From NCBI GenBank assembly GCA_028673005.1, contig CM054118.1:2687410-2751409 (forward strand): a stretch of 64,000 bases of DNA, given 5' to 3'. The position numbers were made by a program, and so were the translations under genes. Positions 1 to 10,590 of this stretch are shown one piece after another (within the stretch, counting starts at the first letter, position 1; each line of letters starts with the position of its first letter). Origin of the DNA: Tanypteryx hageni (lineage: Eukaryota; Arthropoda; Insecta; Odonata; Petaluridae). The notes below the pieces were generated by a model that was not told the DNA's origin, ran no database searches, and was given only the letters and a program-made list of their open reading frames with translations.

Positions 1-191
1 CATTCAAGACTAATTATCTGTTTTAAGTCATATTTTTGCTTTATTTTAAATTTTAATTAGTAATACCAAGATAATTTAATTATATTTATTATATATTTAC
101 TCACAAAAACGGAAAGCATTCCTCTCTTATGACAAAAATCTTGAAGATTTACTTTATGTTATTGTGCAGAAACTGAATCGAATCAACGCTA
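1..191. other. AT-rich flank of the first hAT remnant
   Basis: No gene or terminal repeat is visible. The segment lies just past the 3' end of the minus-strand hAT coding remnant, but I find no terminal inverted repeat or 8-bp duplication that would close that element. Confidence 0.4.
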
Positions 192-1841
192 TCACTGCGT
201 AAACAAGTTCGTCGCTCGTTTATAACCCACCCTGCTACACTGAAATTTCTTTCGCTGCTTGAACTTGCGGCTGGAACAGAAAGAACTTACTTTGCCACTC
301 GCGACAAACAACGGAAACTCCTTTTCGCGATATTTCCACCACTTTAAAATACTATTCATTTCAACTTGTGTCGCACTATATCTCACATACCTCTCGAGTT
401 CATCATCGTTTTCTAAAGCTGATGCATCTTTGAATGAAGTGAAGTCCAGTAGCTTCGGCTTTATGGTTACTACAACTTCCGGCATTCCTTTACCGTCAGT
501 TGTAAAATTGAACTTATCAGTGACTTTTGGATGTTCTCTCAACTTTTCTTCCGTTACATTCTTCCATTAAATCTCGCACTAATCCAATCGTTTCTCTTTC
601 TCGCTCTGATATCATCTTGTGAAGATTATGTACAATGAATTTTTATTTCAAAATTTCCGATGATCGGTTTTTAGTATAACTATAGCTTCAGAGACAGAAG
701 CTTCCACTTTAAGTTGGTTAATTAAACCAATTCTTAATGGAAGAACTAATGGAAGAGTTGTATAAGTATCCCCTTCTAAAGAAGCTACCTTGAATAGTTT
801 AAGGATATTTATTAGCCACAAAAGAATATCTTTTTGAATATCTGTCAGTTTCTCCTCTTTCTGACTTTCGATTAAAAGGTTATTTATGTCTTCATAGTTA
901 TTGTATACGGACTCAAACATATGCTGTACCATCACGTTTCACATTGTTGATGAACGGTCCATTTAAGACTATTTACAAGACCGGACTTTTTGTAAGTAAT
1001 TAACTAGCTCTTTCAGTGCAATTATTAATTGTTGAACATCATGTAACTTTGATTCCATAAATTCTTTTTTAAAAGTGTTTCTTAAAACAGTATTGATTGC
1101 ATGCGAACTGCAGTTGAACCTAGTATATTACTGAAGTGCACATATTATATTAGCTCCCTGAACTGTAACAAAAATTAAATTTGAGAGCGAATCCAGCTTT
1201 AAGTCTAACTTAACCCGTCTTCTTATTAATTTCTTTATAATATTTTTGCCTGTTTTCCTTTCCTCAGAAAACTCATACGTAAAAAGAACATGATTACGAA
1301 GATTCGCTTTTTCGTCAACAAAGTGTATAGTTAATGTTTTAAAATATATTTTTTTGTAATCATCAGTCCATATATCGGTAGAGGCACTACAGGACTTTAA
1401 ATGGATCAACTATTGAATTTGAGTGATGAGTTCCTGACGCAAATCTTTCGCTTTTTGTGTGGCGCGAAATAGTTGTTGGGTGAGGTAGTGTATGCCTTTT
1501 ACATTAACATATTCTGGAATTGTGCCTATTTTAATCAAATTTTGTGTATACTCTAAGAATCCTGTACCGGCAACAATATTAAATGGTCTAAGATCCTTGC
1601 AACACAAAGACACTCAAGAGTTTGCTATCTCCTCCGTCACTCGCATTGGCACAATTAATGATGAGGGAAGAAGAAACTGTGTAATGCTACTCGTTCCAAA
1701 ACTACTTTTGCAAGGATGGCGACTTAAATGTGAACTCCCAATTGTTCCAGATGTGTATCTCAGAATTGACTTACATTTAAAGCACTGAACGGCACCGAAT
1801 TTCTCCTTTTCAGACTTCACTTTTAGTGTTGTTCTTTTCAA
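192..1841 (-). pseudogene. Decayed hAT transposase (BED finger, RNase-H core, hATC)
   Basis: Five open stretches on the minus strand lie in one reading frame, separated by stop codons such as the TGA after EEIANS. Read in order they give a BED-type zinc finger (CFKC, then HLSRH, near 1720-1800), the hAT core start (KDLRPFNIV, then STDIWTDDYKK, near 1350-1600), and a C-terminal dimerisation block (DELERYVRY, then ILKWWKYREKEFPLF, near 260-420). In hAT transposases the core cuts DNA using three acidic residues. The second should sit in a TDxGAN-type motif, but here it reads TVQGAN, so that acidic residue is gone. After WWKYREKEFPLF the hATC signature dissolves into a different frame. No TIR or target duplication was found. 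This is a dead copy; the shared frame suggests decay mostly by point mutation. The family assignment is secure, the subfamily is not. Confidence 0.8.
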
Positions 1842-1974
1842 TTAAAATATATTCATCCCTATTTAGTTTTGTTTTTATATAATTTCACTCATTATTAGGG
1901 CTAAAAACACGTTATTGAAAACAAACTATATAATAAAACTTTTGAATTCATTCCTACAAACGAAATTTCTTTAA

Positions 1975-2775
1975 AATACATTCAGCCAATATCTTCCAAA
2001 TTTATAGTTACAGAAAATACTAACCTGGATATTGTGGTAGCCCTGTTTAGTCTACCCGGTTGATATTTAATATTTTGGTTATATATTTATATGATGATTA
2101 TATATTCTATCTTTAGTTAAAATCCATGAGGTCTGTTCTCTAGAAATACGATTAAAATAATATTGTCACTTTTAGTGTGGTACCCCTGCTCTTTACCTTT
2201 AGACATCTTGATTTCATTATGGTATGTTGTACAAACCTTATCTGCAAAATTTAGTTGAAATCCGTCCAGCCAATTCTCTCCAAATCTATTATTACTGAAA
2301 GTTTAATTTGTAATTGTGGAACCACTGTTAGCTGATTCGGTCCAAATATGCTATTTTGGTTTTGTATGTATGTTTTCATTATAAATATTAAATTTCGTTA
2401 ACATTGATCTGAACAATTCAACACAAACAGGTGTAAAATGAACTTTTTTTATTACTTTTATTGTGGCAGCACTGATGTTTATATCTATACTAAACATATT
2501 GATTTTATTTTTCTATGTTGCACGTCTCCTCCATACAAAATTTTGTTGAAATCTGTTTTGCCAATTCCTTCCAAATTCACAGTTACCGAAAAGGTAACAT
2601 TACAATTGCGGTACCTCTGCGTAATGGATATGGTCGAAATATGCCATTTTTGTCATTAATTTATGTGAATATTCTATGTAGTAAATTTGGTTGGAATCAG
2701 TTTAGCCAATTCTTCCCGGATATATGCGTACGGACGGACGGACATCACGAAGATAATAGTGCTTTTTGCAAATGA
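1975..2775. repeat. Degenerate tandem repeat ending in a CGGA tract
   Basis: A motif resembling gccaattcttccaaat followed by tatagttac recurs near 1985, 2262, 2555 and 2698. The spacings of about 277, 293 and 143 suggest a unit of roughly 140-145 bp with some units eroded. The last unit runs into a cggacggacggac tract at about 2730 and a small hairpin (gtgctttt / aaaagcac) near 2759-2785. Short open frames in this area are by-products of the repeat. It is an unclassified satellite-like or transposon-derived array. Confidence 0.5.
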
Positions 2776-4140
2776 CGAAAAGCACTAAAAAATGAGTAGG
2801 AGGAGTAAGTGGGGGTTCCCATATTTGGGAGGGGACGGGGGAGGGGGAAGTGGCGGCCATAGGGGTTAAAAAAGGGAACGGGGAGGGAAAAAGTGTGGTA
2901 GGTAAATGAGGGTGGCGGAAATGGGATATCAGGTTTCTTACAAGAATTTCGTACTAAATAATAGTAAGAGTGTTAAGTTCTCGGAGCACATTTCATAGGA
3001 GGCCACCTATCTTAGGACGAATCGGATAGCGCAATGAACGATTTTGATGACTCGGCTGAGACGCTTGTCTCTATTAAAATGGGCGTAGCTAGGAAGCGGC
3101 TAATGTAGTATTTATCATAGACTCCTTTGCAACGATTTATACCGAAAAGCGTCATGTCGTTCAAATAAATATTAATTTGGAGCTCATGTATTTCAGTAAT
3201 TTTAAGTTAAATGTAATTTTTCTAAATTACAATGGAGAAAGATAAGTCTAAACAAATCTTTTTTGAAATTTGCCTAATTAAACTGCTATAGGCTCCAAAT
3301 CTTACTGCCACGGCTCTTATAAAAGGCACTTGAAGGAAATCGTATTGTGGCATTATATTGGATTGATCGATCTTTACATTTATTCATAATTAACAACGCG
3401 AGTGGAACTAACCGTCTGCGTAAATATATGATTGCTCAAAGGTACCTAAGATCATAAGTGATTATTTATTTAAACGAGTTTAAACCACAAATGATCCAGA
3501 AAATACGTCGAAAAATATCATCGTTAATGCGGTGGTATTTTTTCCTGTCAAATAACGAAGCATCAGTCATCCAAAATACGGGAGTAATATATATTCAGGG
3601 AGAGAAATTTTCCATTCGATAATTCAATACCGGAGTGGCATCGTTATCAAATAATAAATACATTTAGAAAAATATTTTTATCGTCCCCGCCACGTTTATG
3701 CACGCCTCCGATTTTTTAGGTCCTATGGAACTATCAATTTCCGATAATTTTGCGCTAAGCCATGAAATGAATAAGCCGCAAATAAATGAATTTTTCTTTC
3801 TCTCTAACCATCGTGATTTATTACCATTCATAGTTCGCGAGGCCAAAAGTCTATCACGAGCTCGAATTTTTTTATTCGCGGGCGACGCGTAGCGCTGGGA
3901 GATAAAAAACAAAAACGAAGCGCCTCCGTCCTCATAGTGTATGGAGAGCATCGGAAATGTTCGATAGGAAATAAAACGGATAGCATCCCATTTTTATCTT
4001 GAAAATATTTACTCTGCAGGAGATAGAGAGTTTAAAATGCTCCCATCGATTGACGGTAATTTCCGCATCACACCCAAACGCCTCGCGTATCTTCCGATGG
4101 AAATCACTGGGCCTCTTTTCACCGCCTCTTAAAAGAAATA
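2776..4140. other. No gene seen; G-rich island then AT-rich DNA
   Basis: Between about 2810 and 2905 the plus strand has many runs of three to six G, a possible G-quadruplex region. The rest is AT-rich with no convincing gene. Overlapping open frames on both strands near 3660-3950 show no recognisable domain and look like chance. Confidence 0.4.
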
Positions 4141-4143
4141 TAC

Positions 4144-4197
<54 letters not shown>
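4141..4197. repeat. (TA)n microsatellite
   Basis: A nearly pure TA run abuts the left terminal repeat of the mariner-like element. It appears to have replaced that element's outermost bases. Confidence 0.95.
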
Positions 4198-4198
<1 letters not shown>

Positions 4199-5820
4199 GT
4201 CATATGAACATGGGTCCGATTCTCATTTGTTACAGAGCTACGGGCAATTGAAATTATCTCGTACTTTGATTTGTACAACTTAATGGCTAAAAGATGCATT
4301 GTTTAAATAATTATTCGTATACATTGTTAATTGTTGAAAATGAACTATTTAAATAATCATTCGTTTACATTGATACTTAATCCAATGTTACAACAATTGT
4401 TCAAAATGGCCGTCTTCAGCTTGGATGCACAATCTGGTCCGTTTGAGTAGGGAATATGAAACAGCGCGAAGAACTGCAGCGTTATTAACATCAAAAATTA
4501 GCTGAATAAGTTCTTCCTTCGTGCTCACTTTGGCTTCATACACAATGTTTTTCATTTGCTTGGAAATCCGACGGAGTGAGATACGGAAACCTCGGTGGCC
4601 AATCCTGCGCACCGCCACGACCGATCCATCGGTTAGGGAACTTCTTGTTAAGATACAGCGTACCGTTCCTACTAAAATGGGGGGGGGTTCCCCGTCATGC
4701 TGGTAGTACATCTGATGTCGTGTATGAAGAAAAATGTCTTCTAAGAGACCCGGCATTTCATTTTCCAAAACATCAGCATAAACGGCACCTGTCAGACGTG
4801 GCGGGAAGAAGTACGGTCCAACCAGCTGGTTCTCAATGACACCACACGTTCACAGAAAAACGGAGATGGAAGTAGCTTTCAACTATTCAGTGAGAATTTT
4901 CGCGAGCCCATAAATGGTAGTTTCTCGTTTTATTTATTCCATCACGAGTAAACTGTGCCTCGTCCGTGGACAAGATGTAACGGTTTAGGCGGGGGTGTGC
5001 ATATAACCAACGGCAGAATTTCAACCGACTAGCCATATCCCCGGGTTGAAGATGCTGAACTTGCTGGATATGGTATGGATAAAGTCCCTCACCGTGTAAT
5101 GTTTGCCAGATTCTCATTCGCGGAACGTTGAGGCGGGCGGACATTCCTCGTGTACTAAGACATGGACTTCTTTGAACCATTTGAATAATGTCTTCCTCCT
5201 CATCCACATTAACTTGCACTGGACGTTCAGCTCTCAAAGACACGGAAATGAGCCATTTTCTCGTAAATGTCGGTGAACTTGAATAAAAGTACGTCGATCT
5301 GGTGTTCTTCTTTGTGGATATCGTCGTCGATATTCGTAAACGGCATAAACGGAGTGTCCATCGCAAAACCCGTGCACGAAGTACATATCCGCATACTCTT
5401 AATTTGAAAATGTAAACGGCATTATTAAAATCTAATGATACCACACGTGTCACATCCCACTACACTGGACGCTAGCTTACGTTCTACTCACAAGCTGCCT
5501 GCGAGCTTGCAATTTACGTCCACGTCTGTTGTGCAAGCGTCATGCTTCTCACTTTTGTAATAATGGATTAAGTATCAATGTAAACGGATGATTAATTAAA
5601 TAATACATTTTTGAACAATTATAAATTTATACGAATAATTATTTAAACAATGAATTTTTTCAGCCATTCAGTTTTACAAATCAAAGGACGAGATAAGTTC
5701 AATTGCCCGTAACTCTGTAACAAATGAGAATCGGACCCATGTTCGTATGCCATTTTTTACTCAAAATCACTTAAGGAATATGATCCCGAAGTTATGACAT
5801 AAAGTCACCGGACACCCTGT
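4198..5820 (-). mobile_element. Mariner-like DNA transposon with long TIRs
   Basis: About 190 bp at the left (4198-4385) is the imperfect reverse complement of the right (5562-5755). Both contain gggtccgattctcatttg and run inward to a shared ttacattgatacttaatcca. The right end extends about 65 bp further, finishing in accggacaccctgtg, a typical outer end for this family. The left outer part is missing and (TA)n takes its place. The element sits in a TA microsatellite, as expected of a TA-targeting mariner. The minus-strand transposase between the TIRs is broken. Confidence 0.85.
4388..5453 (-). pseudogene. Mariner-type transposase, frameshifted (DUF4817/DDE_3 kind)
   Basis: The upstream part (5453-4887) gives a helix-turn-helix region (CLSTRGMSARLNVPRMRIWQ, then LHGEGLYPYHIQQVQ) and the first catalytic aspartate in LSTDEAQFTRDGI. 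The downstream part (4768-4388) gives the second aspartate in MYYQHDGEPP and the usual C-terminus (LLKRTRLCIQAEDGHFEQLL). A run of nine or more C on the minus strand (plus-strand G run near 4678) marks a frame change. In the alternative frame the third catalytic site reads PPRFPYLTPSDF where the family has SPDL, so the expected aspartate is tyrosine, and the FLWGHLK-type segment after it is missing. A bona fide mariner relative, inactive. Confidence 0.85.
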
Positions 5821-5883
<63 letters not shown>

Positions 5884-5912
5884 TACATATATACATTCAT
5901 ACACACACACCG
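5821..5912. repeat. (TA)n / (ATAC)n / (CA)n microsatellite
   Basis: A TA run grading into atac and acac repeats directly after the right end of the mariner-like element; the right half of the tract into which it inserted. Confidence 0.95.
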
Positions 5913-7145
5913 TTACATAATGCAAAGAGAAATGCCTTATTTATAAGCAGTCAAGCAATGTAGCGACGCCGGGCGAGGATAAAAAAGGGAGATTGAGTGA
6001 GGGATGCCGCGATGACAAAATGGCCCGACACATAAAAAAGAAGAGGGTTTTTTATGAGGAAATTTCGGGAGTCGACGAAAGGAGGTATGCAAATTTTTCT
6101 CTCTTTCTTTCTCTCGCGGTGGAAGCAGATGGCTCTCCTAAACAGGAGGAGCGTCCATATCTCCTTTATTATTTTTGTTACTTTTCTGACTTCAAAAAGC
6201 AGTGCAAGTACCAAGGTCGCGGGAGTGATATGAATTTGTACCGGATGCTTAAAAAAAAGTTTGCCTCGCCTGCCTCAGGCACGTGTTGGAAAGGCTGGGG
6301 AAGCGGAGGAGGGAAGGAAATGGTGGGTGTCCGGGTGTGGAGGGGCGTTTTAATACATCCGGCCATATAATGGGGAGCAGTGGGGGAGATGCATCTGATA
6401 AACAATGGCGGAGGGAGGGACGTCCTTAATGGGATACGCGTGGAGCTTTGGACGTCGCGCCTCCGGGAGAGGGTGTGCGTGGAAGTGGGTCGCCTTTAAG
6501 GGGATATTGCGAATCTCCTGCGGGTGGTGGAGGGTGTGCAATCTTGATATCCGTGTCCGCGTGAAGGATCTCCTCCATGTAATGGTTCTATGAGTAGAGT
6601 TTAATTGTCGGCGTAGTCGAGGCGATACGTTTGATTTTATTTTCGCGCTTTAAACCGGCTTACGTGACACGTCCCTTCGTATGAATAACCTCATCTTAAA
6701 ACAAACTTCTGTTTAATGGGTGGTGAAAAGGTAGAACTTTGTACACCCGCCTGTTGCCTCTTCAGTAGCGGGTTGTGCTGCGGATTTTCTCTCAAGGGAA
6801 GTTCCGCAACGCCCCTAGATCTTAGGCAGCCTGTGCCCATACATCGTTCCCAACAAACACAAAAACCTGGGAAAATAATAGACCAGTAAAATTAGTCATT
6901 TTAGGGGAAGTAATTCGTAAAGTTTTGAAACCAAGCAGATTTGTCCGCTAAGGCAACCTGGCTAACATATCAAAAGTTGACATGGCTGTCGTGTACGTGT
7001 CGGCCGTTTGGGCGCCAAAATGGCCGCCGGAGCACGACCCGTGACTGGCCTTTCTCGTATAACTCGGAAATGGTCAAATCTACGGAAAAAACTAAGTAAA
7101 GAAACTTTTTGAAAATAAAATGTTTTACAAGAAACTTTCTTTGCA
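5913..7145. other. No gene seen; partly GC/purine-rich DNA
   Basis: 6000-6600 is richer in G and A than its surroundings and so is open in several frames at once, but none of the translations resembles a protein family or has splice signals I trust. The remainder is unremarkable. This could be conserved non-coding DNA or an unidentified repeat. Confidence 0.35.
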
Positions 7146-7618
7146 GTTTTTTTGCTGCTGCGATGGTACAGGAGAAAATGAACGTTGTTTGCGGAACGCA
7201 GGCCGTGCTCTGTCTTAAAATCAAGTGTTGTGAGCTCGTTTTCACACCACCAACTGTGGTAGAGCTCCAGGCGCGTTTTTTATAGTGGTATTCTCTTTAC
7301 GCACTAATTCACTGTTTATCAATTACCTAACGTAAGTAAGAGGTGTCATAATCATGTGTGCCTTCTGTCACGGCAGCTGCAGTCTTAATTGTAATTTTGA
7401 AATACTAAATGATTATGACACCTGTTATTTATATTAACTAATTGAAATATTGGGTGAATTAGTGCATAAAAAGGATACCACTGAAAAAATGCGCCTAGAT
7501 ACTTACCACATCTGGTGGTGTGGAAACAAGTTCATAACACTTGATTTTAAGACTGCGCGCTTACTGCGTTCCACAATCAACGCTCATTTTCTGCTATACT
7601 ATCGCAGTAACAAAAAAA
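7146..7618. repeat. Foldback (MITE-like) element with ~168-bp inverted arms
   Basis: 7146-7313 is the imperfect reverse complement of 7452-7618 (by eye about 80%). Shared blocks include cttaaaatcaagtgtt, ccacaccacca and gcactaattcac. Inside the loop is a second, perfect 15-bp inverted pair, aggtgtcataatcat at 7341-7355 and its complement at 7409-7423. No protein is encoded. The right arm ends where LINE sequence begins (about 7618), so the foldback element is fused to or inserted at the edge of that fragment. Confidence 0.8.
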
Positions 7619-8087
7619 TAAGGGAAGATATCCGCAAGAAGTTCATAAAATGCTATGCATGGAGTATAGCTCTGTACGGGGTAGATACATGGAGGATAAG
7701 AAAAAATGACCTCAAATACTTGGAAAGCTTTGAAATGTGGACTTGGAGGAGAATGCTGAAGATAAAATGGACAGATAGGATGAAAAACGATGAAGTGTTG
7801 CGAAGAATTGGAGAGAAGCAAATGATTATAGAGACTATCAGAAAGAGCAAGGCTAACTAAGTTGGACATTACCTAAGGAGAGAAAGTATGATTACAGACG
7901 TGTTAGAAGGAAAACTAGATGGAAAAAGGGAAAGAGATAAGAAAAAGTTCAGCCAATACACAATTTGAAAGGGAAAGAGGGTTATCAAGTTATGAAGAGC
8001 ACTGCGGAAAATAGGAGTATATGGAGAACTAGGTTTAACCATGAATAATCACGGACCTGTCTATGGAAAGACTTCCTATGATGATGA
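7618..8087 (+). pseudogene. RTE-type LINE, 3' fragment
   Basis: This matches the last ~470 bp of the two longer LINE copies in the window. It encodes the C-terminal tail IRKKFIKCYAWSIALYG, then FEMWTWRRMLKIKW and DEVLRRIGEK, which follows the reverse transcriptase domain. A stop interrupts it after RKSKAN where the long copies read NWVGHY. It ends in the same untranslated tail (cacggacctgtctatgg, then atgatgatgat). It is a severely truncated copy, more diverged than the two long ones. Confidence 0.9.
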
Positions 8088-8827
8088 TTGTAGATATTTA
8101 CCCTGTAAACATCAAACACGAGCATATAAATAAACTCATTTCGTCAAACAATTGTGTGAAGGAATAAGGAAGAGTTTCAACCCACTCGTTCAATTTTAGG
8201 ACGTCTGCCTACCCTATGAGCGGATATTTGAACAAAGTTTTAATACTAATTCACGGGATTGTAGCTGTTTAAAGTTATATTGCTCGTAGGAACACGTGCG
8301 ACTTTTTTGCGTATTGCTGAAGTAATTTTTCGCTGTCAATCTAAATTCTGCTTCCATTAAAAATGAAAACGTCAAAGGTTTTTGAGTTCATAAATTGTTT
8401 CCGATTTTATTTGAAAAAGTGTTTGAGAAATTAACCGATTTATTTATTTTTTCTCGAAATGTTAAATGTAATTGCGCAAAAAATGAGCGATCTGATTGAA
8501 TTAAATTCAATGCGGAAAAATTTATGTTCGAAGTTGTTAAATCATGTGCGCTCTTTTATCGATCCAGGTATTATTAAATTATTATTAAATGCAAATTTTA
8601 ACGATAATTACTAGAGTTTAGTGAAAATAATCGATGTACTTTTGGATGCGGTACGTGAATATGCGGAAAGTATTACCAGAGATAGTAGTGATTTTCAATT
8701 TAACCCATCAAGCAATTTTGACGTATGCGTGTACGGACTCTGACTTACAGAAAGTATTCCGGTAAAAACAGTTTATTGCCTAATCGCGCGGTTTGTGTTG
8801 ATATCCATTCCTCACTACCTCGCGATG
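8088..8827. other. AT-rich DNA, nothing recognised
   Basis: No coding potential, terminal repeat or RNA gene was recognised. Confidence 0.4.
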
Positions 8828-9000
8828 ATTTATTTATTTATTATAAAAAACTCAGAGACAACCCAAGGCCAATTACACTGAATATCAGAAACAATTTAAC
8901 AATATTGAAATAACAATAGCAACAATGACAATCACATACAACCATGACCAAGGTGGTACTCGAACCAGACGCGCTAGCCACTCCTTTGCCGAGGCCGTCG
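8828..9000 (-). mobile_element. tRNA-derived SINE, internally deleted
   Basis: Read on the minus strand, the head carries an A-box-like tggctagcgcg (8970-8980) and a B-box-like ggttcgagtacc (8955-8966). A body containing ggccttgggttgtctctgag follows, ending in an AATA-type simple tail (8828-8843). The order tRNA-like head, body, simple tail is the standard SINE layout. The A and B boxes lie only about 3 bp apart, so the anticodon-arm region is deleted and Pol III transcription is doubtful. Confidence 0.6.
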
Positions 9001-9520
9001 AATTCAAGGCAGGAGACAATCGCGTTAAAAATGTTTGCATTTCCTTCCTTCCTAAGTCTTAAATACCTACTCCATCCGCTCCACCCTACCCACGTGAAGC
9101 AGCCAAATCTCGGGGATCTACTACTATAGATGTGAAACGTTTCTGGTTAGAGGGAGAGAGAGTGGGAGGGGAAAAGTGAAATTTGGCGACGGAGGATGAA
9201 AATGGTTAGTCGAATGGGGAGCGATACGCCGGCACGAGACGAGGGATGGTGGTGGGAAAAGCAGCAATGAAGGGGAGAGGGGAAGACAGGGAAGGAGAGG
9301 GAAATGGGTTGGAATGGTGGAGGGAAGTAGTTTTGCTTGTAGGAGGACATTACCGGGAGTGGTGGTGGTGTGTTTTGGAAGAGGAGAGGGAGGCTTTTCA
9401 TCATGCGACGGTACTCGGATTAATTTCCGGGTTTCCGTCAAGTGGGGAGGTTTTTTATATCATCCGCGACCCCTTTTGGAGAACCACGCCCATATCCAAA
9501 AGCAGTTCGTACGTTCTCCC
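9001..9520. other. Purine-rich DNA before the polypyrimidine tract
   Basis: 9150-9400 is rich in ggga and gaga on the plus strand, the opposite bias to the tract that follows. Open frames here are a compositional by-product. No gene is supported. Confidence 0.4.
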
Positions 9521-10183
9521 CATCTCACTTTCTTCTCTCTCTCCCTCCCTCCTTTCTCTCCCTTTCCTTCCCCTCTTTTTCTCTCTCCTTCCTCTCTCTC
9601 TCTCTCCTCTCTCTCATCCTCTCTCTCTTCGTCCTTCCCTCTCTTATCCCTATCTCTCACCTTCCTCTCTCCTCTTTCTTCCTTTCTCCTTTCTCTTTCT
9701 TTCTTTCTTTCTCCTTCCTCCCTCTCTCTTCCTCTCTCTCTTCCTCCCTCTCTTCCTCCCTCTCTTACTCTCTCCCTCCCTCACTCTCTTCCTCTCTCTC
9801 TTACTCTCTCCCTCCCTCACTCTCTTCCTCTGTCTCTTCCTCTATCTCTTCCTCTATCTCTTCCTCTCTCTCATCCTCTCTCTCTTTCTCTCTCTCCTCC
9901 TTCTTCTCTTCCTCTCTCTCTTCCTCCCTCTCTCTTACTCTCTCCCTCCCTCACTCTCTTCCTCTATCTCTTCCTCTATCTCTTCCTCTCTCTTCCTCTC
10001 TCTCTTCCTCTCTCTCTTCCTCTCTCTCTTTCTCTCTCTCTTCCTCTCTCTCTTCCTCTCTCTCCTCCTTCCTCTCTTCCTCTCTATCTCTTCCTATATC
10101 TCTCCCTCTCTCTCCTCCTTCCTCTCTATCTCTTCCTCTATCTCTTCCTCTCTCTCTTCCTCTCTCTCTTCCTCTCTCTCTTC

Positions 10184-10214
<31 letters not shown>

Positions 10215-10590
10215 TCTCTTCCTCTCTCTCCTCCTTCCTCTCTTCCTCTCTATCTCTTCCTCTATCTCTTCCTCTCTCTCTTCCTCTCTCTCTTCCTCTC
10301 TCTCTTCCTCTCTCTCTTCCTCTCTCTCTTCCTCTCTCTCTTCCTCTCTCTCTTCCTCTCTCTCTTCCTCTCTCTCCTCCTTCCTCTCTTCCTCTCTCTC
10401 TTCCTCTCTCTTTTTCACCCTCTCTTGCTCTCTCTCTTCCTCTCTCTCTTCCTCTCTCCCTTCCTCTCTCTCTTTCACCCTATCTTCCTCTCTTTTTTTC
10501 ACCATCTCTTTTTCTCTCTCTTCCTCTGTCTTCCTCTCTCTCTTCCTCTCTCTCATCCTCTCTCCCTTCCTCTCTGTCGCTCCCTCCCAT
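9521..10590. repeat. ~1.07-kb polypyrimidine minisatellite (ttcctctctctc)n
   Basis: The plus strand is almost purely C and T for over 1 kb, dominated by the 12-mer ttcctctctctc with ctccctccctc variants. Because the unit is a multiple of 3 and lacks stops, all three plus frames stay open for about 440 codons and translate as Leu/Ser/Phe/Pro strings, while the minus strand gives an Arg/Glu string. I treat none of these as genes. Such mirror-symmetric polypurine-polypyrimidine DNA can form triplex (H-DNA). Confidence 0.95.

Noticed and set aside
6000..6600. Possible coding exon in a GC-richer stretch open on both strands
   Set aside because: No splice signals or domain signature; openness is explained by base composition.
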